A stretch of DNA of 25,424 nucleotides from Bacteroidales bacterium (GTDB taxonomy: Bacteria; Bacteroidota; Bacteroidia; Bacteroidales; P3): positions 1 to 25,424 of the forward strand of contig JAEDJL010000030.1 of NCBI GenBank assembly GCA_016296345.1. The letters are read 5' to 3'. Below, one piece after another: positions 15,150-22,246 of the stretch. Numbering within the stretch: the stretch's first letter is position 1; the number at the start of each line of letters is the position of its first letter. Position numbers and translations under genes: made by a program. Under the pieces are notes generated by a model. It saw only the letters and a program-made list of their open reading frames with translations, did no database searches and had not been told where the DNA came from.

Positions 15150-16475
15150 ATGCTCTCAAAGGCAATGAACAAACAGATTGTCTCTTTGGCAATCCCCAAC
15201 ATCATAACCAACATAACCGTTCCCCTTTTGGGTATGGTAGATACTGCAATCGTCGGACACCTGAACGCCGAGGGGCAATCGGCAGACTACATTGGTGCAA
15301 TAGCCATAGGAACGATGATTTTCAATATCATTTATTGGAACTTCGGATTTCTAAGAATGGGAACAAGCGGATTTACCGCCCAAGCATACGGAGCAAAAGA
15401 CCAAAGGCAGCAAATGAGCGTGCTTTTGAGAGCTTGTTTCATTGCCTTGGCGGCTTCTTTTTTACTGATAGTTCTTCAAAAGCCCATTGCAGCCTTGGTG
15501 TTTGCCTTTGTGGAAGACAAAAACTCTGCGGCAAGTCTTGCAGCCGACTATTTCTTCATACGAATCTGGGCAGCACCTGCAACACTCGGCATTTACGCAC
15601 TGAAAGGCTGGTTTATAGGAATGCAGGACTCCAAAACACCGATGTGGATTTCCATTTTGATAAACGTACTCAACATTGCGTTCAGCTTTCTGCTCGCAAT
15701 AGAATACGACATGAAAGTAAAAGGAGTTGCACTCGGCACGGTGATTGCTCAATGGGGCGGATTTGCCACCACACTTCTCTTTTGGTTTGTCAAATATGGC
15801 TCTTTGAGAAAACATATCGACCTCAAACACGCACTGAGTGCCAAAAAGTTGACAGAGTTCTTCAAGGTAAATGCAGATATTTTCCTTCGGACGCTCTGTC
15901 TTATTGCAGTAACGAGCTATTTCACCATTGCCTCTTCGTCAATGCCCTATCCCCTTTTGGCAGTCAATACATTGCTCATGCAACTGTTCACATTGTTTTC
16001 TTATTTCATGGACGGATTTGCATACGCCTCCGAATCGCTCTGCGGACGCTACAAAGGAGCAAAAGATTATGTCTCTCTCGCAAGCTGTGTCAGGCATATA
16101 TTGCTGTGGGGAGGAGTGTTGAGCCTGCTTTTCACCATAATCTACTTCTTTTGGGGCGAAAACATACTCTCTATACTCACAGACAAAACAGAAGTACTTG
16201 CAGTCTGCAACGACTATAAGGCATGGACGCTTCTCATTCCTCTTTGCGGTTGTGTGGCTTTTCTTTATGACGGCATATTGATAGGAATGACCGAAACCAA
16301 AATAATGAGAGATGCCATTTTTGTGGCAACTGCATTGTTCTTTGTCTTGTTTTTCTCGCTCAAAGCAAGCATTGGCAACAACGCCCTTTGGATAGGATTT
16401 CTCACATACCTGTCTGCCCGAAGTATATTCATGATGTGGTGGAGCAAAAAGAAGATATTTGTTCCCCAAAACTGA
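15150..16475 (+). CDS. MATE family efflux transporter
   Basis: A 441-residue inner-membrane protein with about twelve hydrophobic helices and no signal peptide. The start IVSLAIPNIITNITVPLLGMVDTAIVGHL is the MATE signature (first helix plus DTAIVGHL). GTSGFTAQAYGAKD follows in the third helix region, and the second half repeats the pattern (NTLLMQLFTLFSYFMDGFAYASESLCGR). Such proteins export drugs or metabolites in exchange for Na+ or H+. This branch resembles the DinF-like members; the substrate cannot be read. ATG 15165 is an alternative start. The gene follows the membrane protein by four bases and probably shares its transcript. Confidence 0.92.
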   Translation: MLSKAMNKQIVSLAIPNIITNITVPLLGMVDTAIVGHLNAEGQSADYIGAIAIGTMIFNIIYWNFGFLRMGTSGFTAQAYGAKDQRQQMSVLLRACFIALAASFLLIVLQKPIAALVFAFVEDKNSAASLAADYFFIRIWAAPATLGIYALKGWFIGMQDSKTPMWISILINVLNIAFSFLLAIEYDMKVKGVALGTVIAQWGGFATTLLFWFVKYGSLRKHIDLKHALSAKKLTEFFKVNADIFLRTLCLIAVTSYFTIASSSMPYPLLAVNTLLMQLFTLFSYFMDGFAYASESLCGRYKGAKDYVSLASCVRHILLWGGVLSLLFTIIYFFWGENILSILTDKTEVLAVCNDYKAWTLLIPLCGCVAFLYDGILIGMTETKIMRDAIFVATALFFVLFFSLKASIGNNALWIGFLTYLSARSIFMMWWSKKKIFVPQN

Positions 16476-16551
16476 ATTCGCAACACTGACAACAGCAACG
16501 AAAACACTCTGTTAAGCCTTTAATAATCAGAGGTTTTGAAACCAACAAAAT

Positions 16552-16627
16552 AAAACGGCGTTTTGGCAAAATAAATCGCCGTTTTATTTTTGCAAAACGG
16601 CGTTTTGTCCGAGTAAAACGGCGTTTT
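16552..16627. repeat. Array E: four palindrome units at exact 21-bp spacing
   Basis: Units start at 16552, 16573, 16594 and 16615, each 21 bp apart. Three are perfect AAAACGGCGTTTT and one is AAATCGCCGTTTT. Spacers are GGCAAAAT, ATTTTTGC and GTCCGAGT. This is the cleanest array. It sits in the 285-base gap before yidC, ending 68 bases before the yidC -7 box. Confidence 0.9.
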
Positions 16628-16695
16628 GTTTCTCCTGCTTTTTGCAGGAAATATATTTTTCTTGATTTCCTTACGACAAAACCACTTTTTTTGCC

Positions 16696-16703
16696 TATCT
16701 TTG
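16696..16703 (+). promoter_or_regulatory. -7 box for yidC
   Basis: TATCTTTG is a perfect -7 box 57 bases before the yidC ATG. A second, imperfect one (CACCTTTG) follows at 16704-16711. I see no good -33 box. Confidence 0.6.
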
Positions 16704-16760
16704 CACCTTTGCAAATAGTAGATTTTAGTAGAAGTAAACACCAAAAACAGAGAAGGGAAA

Positions 16761-18737
16761 ATGATAGACAAGAAAACCATAATCGGATTGGTACTTATCT
16801 TTTGTGTATTCGGAGTATGGATGTACATTACCCAGCCTTCCGAAGCAGAAAGGGCAAAAATGAAGCAGAAACAGGACTCTGCGATTGCTGCACAGATAAA
16901 AGCCGAAAAGGAAGCCGAGAAAGCCGAACAGATGTCAGAGCAAGACAACGAGAACATGAGCGAAGAACTGATTGCCATGGCAAAAGGCGACGATTCGGTG
17001 GCACTTGCAGCACAAAAACAGCTCTCCGACCAATTCGGAATCTTCTCCGAGGCTGCAATGAACGAGAATAAATCCCTCAGAGTGGAGAGCGATTTGATGG
17101 AAGTCGATTTTTCTTCTTTGGGAGCGAACATTGAGCAAGTCATACTCAAAGAATACAAGACCTATCACCAAGACAGCGTGAAATTTTTCACTAAAGGAGG
17201 CAACTCTTACGGGCTTAACCTCTCGGTCGGAGCAAGAGTTTTGAGAACAAAAGACCTTAACTTTGAAGTATTTGTAAATGACAAACCATACACATCAAAC
17301 CAAAAACTGAAAGTTGGCGGAAAGGATTCGTTGGTTGTGTCGATGCGATTGTACACCAACCAAGACACTGCAAGCAAAGACCGAGGCTGCTTGGAATATC
17401 GCTACACAATAAGAGGCAATGACTATCGTGTGGGCTTCGAAATAGTGTTCAGCAATCTCAATAACGTCATTACCGACCGCAACACCTTGGAATTTGTGTG
17501 GGATGCGAAGCTCCGAATGAAAGAAAAGGACAGAAGCGTCGAGGTAAAGAACAGTTCGATATATTACCTTCTCAAAGACGAAGTCGAATATTTGAAAGAA
17601 AACGGAGTTGATGACCAAAAAGAAGAAAGCGGAATACCTATCCGATGGATTTCTTTCAAACAACAATTCTTCTCGACGGCATTGATTTCGGAGGAAGCGG
17701 AGAATTTCACTTACGCAAAGATGCAAACTCAGACCGAAAAAGGAGGAAAAGACAACTATCTGAGAACAATGAGTGCCAATATCAACATTCCTTTTGACGG
17801 AGACAAGAAGCACTATGAGTATGGCATGGATTTCTTCTTCGGTCCGAACAAATACTCTGTCATAAGCGACTACGACATAGACATGGAGCAGATTATCCCT
17901 CTGGGTTGGGGATTTTTCTTGCTGCATTGGATAAATCGATTTGTCATTCTGCCTGTCTTCAACTTCTTGCAGCAGTTTGGCTGGAATATGGGCATAATTA
18001 TTTTGATTTTGACGATATTAGTCAAGTTGGTTCTCTTCCCTTTGGCATACAAGTCTTACTCTTCGTCGGCAAAGATGAGGATTATTGCTCCCGAAGTGCA
18101 GAAGATAAACGAGAAATACCCGAAACAAGAGCAGGCAATGCAGAAGCAGCAGGCGATAATGAACCTCTACAAGCGTGCAGGTATCAATCCGATGTCGGGC
18201 TGTCTGCCAATGCTGTTCCAATTCCCTATATTGGTTGCGATGTTTCGTTTCTTCCCTGCCTCGATTGAGCTTCGTCAGCAGAGCTTCTTGTGGGCTGACG
18301 ACCTTTCGAGCTATGATTCTATATTGAATCTGCCGTTCAACATTCCGTTCTACGGTTCTCATGTGTCGTTGTTCTGTTTGCTCATGACCATTGCACAACT
18401 ATTCTACACCCGAATGACGATGAAACAACAGCAACAAAGCAATGCCATGCCGGGAATGAAGTTCATGATGTACTTCATGCCGATAATGATGCTCTTTATT
18501 CTCAACAGCCAATCGGCAGCCCTCAACTACTACTATCTAATCTCGCTCTGCATAACATTTTTGCAAATGTTCATCATTCAGCGAACAATTAACGAGCAAA
18601 AAGTGTTGAAACGCTTGGAAGCAAACTCAAAGAAGCCTTTGAAAAAGTCCAAATGGCAACAAAGAATTGAAGCATTGGAAAAACAAAATCAGGCTTTGAT
18701 TGCTGAAAGACAAAAACAACAAAACAAGAGAAAGTAA
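16761..18737 (+). CDS. yidC: Membrane protein insertase YidC
   Basis: A 658-residue inner-membrane protein that inserts and folds membrane proteins, alone or with SecYEG. The first helix (about 6-23, TIIGLVLIFCVFGVWMYI) is followed by a large periplasmic domain up to about residue 370. The five-helix catalytic core then runs from WGFFLLHWINRF to the end. KLVLFPLAYKSYSSSAKMR contains the conserved Arg in the groove. YKRAGINPMSGCLPMLFQFPIL is the family's best-known stretch. The long basic and Gln-rich C-terminus (KKPLKKSKWQQR..) may contact ribosomes. Length is normal for Bacteroidota. nhaD follows after 38 bases with no terminator in between. Confidence 0.97.
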   Translation: MIDKKTIIGLVLIFCVFGVWMYITQPSEAERAKMKQKQDSAIAAQIKAEKEAEKAEQMSEQDNENMSEELIAMAKGDDSVALAAQKQLSDQFGIFSEAAMNENKSLRVESDLMEVDFSSLGANIEQVILKEYKTYHQDSVKFFTKGGNSYGLNLSVGARVLRTKDLNFEVFVNDKPYTSNQKLKVGGKDSLVVSMRLYTNQDTASKDRGCLEYRYTIRGNDYRVGFEIVFSNLNNVITDRNTLEFVWDAKLRMKEKDRSVEVKNSSIYYLLKDEVEYLKENGVDDQKEESGIPIRWISFKQQFFSTALISEEAENFTYAKMQTQTEKGGKDNYLRTMSANINIPFDGDKKHYEYGMDFFFGPNKYSVISDYDIDMEQIIPLGWGFFLLHWINRFVILPVFNFLQQFGWNMGIIILILTILVKLVLFPLAYKSYSSSAKMRIIAPEVQKINEKYPKQEQAMQKQQAIMNLYKRAGINPMSGCLPMLFQFPILVAMFRFFPASIELRQQSFLWADDLSSYDSILNLPFNIPFYGSHVSLFCLLMTIAQLFYTRMTMKQQQQSNAMPGMKFMMYFMPIMMLFILNSQSAALNYYYLISLCITFLQMFIIQRTINEQKVLKRLEANSKKPLKKSKWQQRIEALEKQNQALIAERQKQQNKRK

Positions 18738-18775
18738 TTAACTGAATTTATTAACCTTAAAAACAAAAAAGTATC

Positions 18776-20092
18776 ATGTATTTTGGATTGATGATTATCA
18801 TCTTCGTGTTGGGATACGCCGCCATAGCGTTGGAACATCCCCTCAAAATCAACAAATCTGCCACTGCATTGTTGTTGGCAGCTATTATCTGGGCAGTGTA
18901 TGCCTTGATGGGTCCGGGCATAAGCCATGAAAATCTAATCGAACACCTTGGAGACACAGCAGAAATTCTTTTCTTCCTCCTCGGAGCAATGACGATTGTA
19001 GAGATTATTGACCGTCATGACGGATTTTCAATCATTACCGACCGCATAACAACAACCAACAAGCGTAAGTTGCTTTGGATTGTCAGCATTCTTACCTTCT
19101 TTATGTCGGCAGTGCTTGACAATTTGACAACCTCCATTGTCATGTGTGCATTGCTTCGCAAGCTGATTGCCGACAAGCAAACCCGCTGGTTCTTCTGCGG
19201 TATGGTCATCTTGGGAGCAAATGCCGGCGGAGCATGGTCCCCTATCGGAGATGTAACTACCATAATGTTGTGGATAGGTGGTCAGGTCAGTGCAAGCAAA
19301 ATCATCATGGAGACATTCATTCCTTCATTAGTGTCTATGTTGGTGCCTTTGGCTGCAATAACCCTCACAATGAAAGGAAACGTGGAACGTCCTGCAACAA
19401 GCGAAACAAATGCCACATACAGCGTTTCAAAGAAACAAAGCCTCTTGACCTTGATAATGGGTGTGGGACTTTTGTTGTTTGTTCCCATATTCAAGACCAT
19501 AACACACCTTCCTCCGTACTTGGGAATTTTGTTTGGCTTGGGCGTAATGTGGGTTACCACCGAGATTATGCACCGCAACTCTCCTGTGAACTATTCCAAG
19601 TTGAGCGTAAACACAATCATTCAAAGAGTAGATACACCTTCGGTTTTGTTCTTCCTCGGTATCCTTATGGCGGTACAATGCTTAAACGAGGCAGGACACT
19701 TGAACCTTTTGTCAAAAGCTCTTGACGAAAACATAGGAAACCCTTACGCAATCAACCTTATCATAGGCGTTTTGTCATCAATCATAGACAACGTTCCTTT
19801 GGTTGCAGCCTCAATGGGTATGTACCCTATTGCCGATGCAGCACAAGTACTTGCAGACCCTTCGTTGCATTTCTTTGCTCAAGACGGAGCATTCTGGGAA
19901 GGCTTGGCATACTGTGCAGGAACAGGAGGCAGCTTGCTCATTATCGGTTCGGCAGCCGGCGTTGCAGTAATGGGAATGGAGAAGATAGACTTTATCTGGT
20001 ACTTGAAGAAGATAACCCTTTGGGCATTGCTCGGATACCTTTCGGGAGCAGGCACATTCTATTTGGTGTCTCGTTTCATTCTACACGTATAG
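18776..20092 (+). CDS. nhaD: NhaD-type sodium/proton antiporter
   Basis: A 438-residue inner-membrane protein of the ion transporter superfamily, with roughly a dozen transmembrane helices. It exchanges cytoplasmic Na+ (or Li+) for protons. Marker segments are FFLLGAMTIVEIIDRHDGF, SAVLDNLTTSIVM with the charged Asp-Asn in the membrane, NAGGAWSPIGDVTTIMLW, and, in the second half, SSIIDNVPLVAA, a matching Asp-Asn. These two re-entrant regions are typical of NhaD. No Shine-Dalgarno sequence is visible. The gene is likely read from the yidC promoter and ends at a strong hairpin. Confidence 0.88.
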   Translation: MYFGLMIIIFVLGYAAIALEHPLKINKSATALLLAAIIWAVYALMGPGISHENLIEHLGDTAEILFFLLGAMTIVEIIDRHDGFSIITDRITTTNKRKLLWIVSILTFFMSAVLDNLTTSIVMCALLRKLIADKQTRWFFCGMVILGANAGGAWSPIGDVTTIMLWIGGQVSASKIIMETFIPSLVSMLVPLAAITLTMKGNVERPATSETNATYSVSKKQSLLTLIMGVGLLLFVPIFKTITHLPPYLGILFGLGVMWVTTEIMHRNSPVNYSKLSVNTIIQRVDTPSVLFFLGILMAVQCLNEAGHLNLLSKALDENIGNPYAINLIIGVLSSIIDNVPLVAASMGMYPIADAAQVLADPSLHFFAQDGAFWEGLAYCAGTGGSLLIIGSAAGVAVMGMEKIDFIWYLKKITLWALLGYLSGAGTFYLVSRFILHV

Positions 20093-20127
20093 CAGCATAA
20101 CCCCTTGGTTACAACACAATAACCTTG

Positions 20128-20165
20128 GCGGCAGGGAAATCCACAAAAGTAGATTTCCCTGCCGC
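20128..20165 (+). terminator. Terminator after nhaD
   Basis: GCGGCAGGGAAATC (20128-20141) pairs perfectly with GATTTCCCTGCCGC (20152-20165) over 14 bp with a 10-base loop. The tail TTGTTCGTTT is only moderately T-rich. The hairpin separates the yidC-nhaD unit from the restriction-modification genes. Confidence 0.8.
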
Positions 20166-20277
20166 TTGTTCGTTTACTCCTTTGAAAAGAAGTTGCAATT
20201 ATTCTCGGGGTTCTGTCGAAGTATAAGGTAGTGTCAAAAAACATGATTGTTGGTGAGCGGTTATCAAGAAATATGAG

Positions 20278-20285
20278 TATATTTG
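20278..20285 (+). promoter_or_regulatory. -7 box for the restriction-modification operon
   Basis: TATATTTG matches TAnnTTTG and lies 29 bases before the GTG start of the endonuclease gene. No convincing -33 box is seen, so expression may be weak. The rest of the 222-base gap before the gene holds only the nhaD terminator. Confidence 0.55.
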
Positions 20286-20314
20286 CATTGGTAATTCAGT
20301 ATAATACATAGGCT

Positions 20315-21091
20315 GTGAACAAGGAAACATTCATCAAACTATTAAGTGAAAATGTCAAAAACTTTGACAAAGACATCAGCACGGAAGATGGGAGCTGGGT
20401 TGTAAAGGGTTTTATTGATATTTACAAGAATATCTACACAATATCTTCAGATACAAAAGTCATTTCTAAAATCATAGAGCTATACATCTTTCCGAAGATT
20501 GTAGAATTTGCGAACAAAAACGAATTGGAAATAGAGCTGACAAAAGCTCAAAATTATTATCCTGATATTACATTCAAAGACCAAGAAGGCAACTTGTTTG
20601 CCGTAGATTTGAAAAGCAGTTACAGAAAAGACGCAAATCATATCAATGGTATGACACTCGGAGCTTTCACAGGATATTTCCGAGAGAGGAAAAGCATAAA
20701 AAATATTTCTTATCCATACGACAATTACAAAGCCCATGTCGTATTGGGTGTAATTTATGATATTGTGCCTGACATCGACGAAAGAAAGACATATCCAATT
20801 GACCAACTAAATGAAATAGTCTCCGTTATCAAGAATTTTCAATTCTTTGTGCAAGAAAAATGGAAAATTGCCGCAGACCGCCCCGGAAGTGGCAACACAA
20901 AAAATATAGGTTCTGTCACGAAAATTGATGATTTAGTAAACGGAAACGGAACATTTGCCAATCTTGGAGAAAAATTTTTCAATGATTATTGGATGTATTA
21001 CCTTACCACCGATATGGCAAAGAAGGCTGAATTGCCAAAACCATACTATACCAACTTGACAGAATACAAACAGTTCAAACATATTGAGTAA
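20315..21091 (+). CDS. EcoRV-like type II restriction endonuclease
   Basis: A 258-residue enzyme matching EcoRV along its length: SDTKVISKIIEL (EcoRV SDTKVLSTIFEL), AQNYYPDITF (QQNHYPDFTL), FAVDLKSSY (IAIDIKTTY), YPYDNYKAH, VQEKWKIA, GSGNTKNIGS (GSGNTTNIGS) and the C-terminal NDYWMYY. The catalytic triad PD..DxK is Asp84, Asp98 and Lys100. The R-loop that reads the DNA bases in EcoRV differs at one residue, and the Q-loop QN is kept. I therefore predict cutting of GATATC, probably blunt in the middle. The start is GTG 20315, with no ATG better placed. The stop overlaps the methyltransferase start by one base (TAATG). Codons are more AT-rich than in neighbours, suggesting transfer. Confidence 0.93.
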   Translation: MNKETFIKLLSENVKNFDKDISTEDGSWVVKGFIDIYKNIYTISSDTKVISKIIELYIFPKIVEFANKNELEIELTKAQNYYPDITFKDQEGNLFAVDLKSSYRKDANHINGMTLGAFTGYFRERKSIKNISYPYDNYKAHVVLGVIYDIVPDIDERKTYPIDQLNEIVSVIKNFQFFVQEKWKIAADRPGSGNTKNIGSVTKIDDLVNGNGTFANLGEKFFNDYWMYYLTTDMAKKAELPKPYYTNLTEYKQFKHIE

Positions 21092-22158
21092 TGGCATCGC
21101 AATTATCTCTTTTTTCTGAATATATTCCTGCTGTTGCCAAGTTTCCATCTACCCGTTATCAGGGTAGTAAACAGAAGTTTGCCGACTGGATATGGAATTG
21201 TGTCAAAGACATTCCTTTTCATTCTGCATTAGATGCTTTTGGCGGTACGGGTTGCATTTCTTTCCGTTTGAAAGAAGAAGGCAAACAAGTAACATACAAC
21301 GACATTCTTCCTTTCAATCAGATTATTGGCAAAGCTCTGATAGAAAATACCAACGTCATATTGACCGAATACGAAATAGATGCTTTGCTCAGAAGAAATG
21401 AGAACTTTGCTTATCCCGATTTTATTGAACGCACCTTCAAAGACATCTACTTTACAGACGAAGAAAATCGGTGGTTGGATATTGTTTCGACAAATATTCG
21501 CCACATTAAAAACCCTTACAAGCAAGCCATTGCTTATTTTGCCTTGTTTCAAGCTTGCATCATAAAACGACCATACAACCTTTTTCACAGACGGAATTTA
21601 TATGTGAGGCTACAAGAAGTTGAAAGGAGTTTTGGTAACAAAAAGACTTGGGACACTCCGTTTGAAGTCCATTTTAGAAAATTCGTAGAGGAGGCTAACA
21701 ATGCAATATTTGATAATGGTGAAAGGTGTCGTTCTCTCAACTGCAATGTCTTCGATTTGAAACCAACGTTCGACTTTGTTTATATTGATACTCCATATCT
21801 GAATGATAATGGTGTGGGAGTAGATTATGCAGATTTTTATCATTTTTTGAACGGACTTGTTGATTACGATAATTGGAATACGCACATCGATTACACAAGC
21901 AAACACTTGCGTTTGTTTCGACGACCAAATGTTTGGAACAACCCGGGAACAATTCATCAGGCGTTTGAGCAGCTGTTCTCTCAATTTAGCAACGCCACAA
22001 TGGCTGTTTCTTATCGTTCAAACGGAATACCATCAGTCGATGAGCTTGTATTGATGTTGGAGAAACTTGGTAAATGCGTTAAAATATATCAAAGCGATAC
22101 TATTAAATATGTTCTAAGTACCAAAGTGTCAAATGAAGTATTGATTGTTGCGCGTTGA
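21091..22158 (+). CDS. D12-class adenine-N6 DNA methyltransferase, partner of the EcoRV-like enzyme
   Basis: A 355-residue methyltransferase of the Dam/D12 (alpha) class, expected to methylate adenine in GATATC and protect the host. The order of motifs fits: motif X TRYQGSKQKFADWI (21-34), motif I LDAFGGTGCIS (47-57, S-adenosylmethionine binding), then a target-recognition region, then motif IV IDTPYL with DTPY at 233-236. Motif IV is normally DPPY, so the Thr is a variation. A RPYNLFHRRN segment (160-169) and a C-terminal AVSYRSNGIPS are typical of this group. The N-terminus carries QLSLF at residues 4-8, a possible sliding-clamp motif. The gene overlaps the endonuclease by one base, so translation is probably coupled. 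Confidence 0.92.
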   Translation: MASQLSLFSEYIPAVAKFPSTRYQGSKQKFADWIWNCVKDIPFHSALDAFGGTGCISFRLKEEGKQVTYNDILPFNQIIGKALIENTNVILTEYEIDALLRRNENFAYPDFIERTFKDIYFTDEENRWLDIVSTNIRHIKNPYKQAIAYFALFQACIIKRPYNLFHRRNLYVRLQEVERSFGNKKTWDTPFEVHFRKFVEEANNAIFDNGERCRSLNCNVFDLKPTFDFVYIDTPYLNDNGVGVDYADFYHFLNGLVDYDNWNTHIDYTSKHLRLFRRPNVWNNPGTIHQAFEQLFSQFSNATMAVSYRSNGIPSVDELVLMLEKLGKCVKIYQSDTIKYVLSTKVSNEVLIVAR

Positions 22159-22246
22159 TGCTATTTCAAGATAGTGTTTCAAAAATCGCGTCCGCAGCTT
22201 GATTAGCACCGTTCATAACTTCCATTTGTTATTGCAAAATTAACGA

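Noticed and set aside
15335..16219. 294-codon open frame in another frame of the MATE gene
   Set aside because: Arg/His/Cys-rich translation with no family match, wholly inside a well-recognised transporter gene.
20215..20260. Stretch resembling an insertion-sequence end before the restriction genes (GTAGTGTCAAAAAAC)
   Set aside because: No matching inverted copy, target duplication or transposase fragment was found near either end of the restriction-modification pair.
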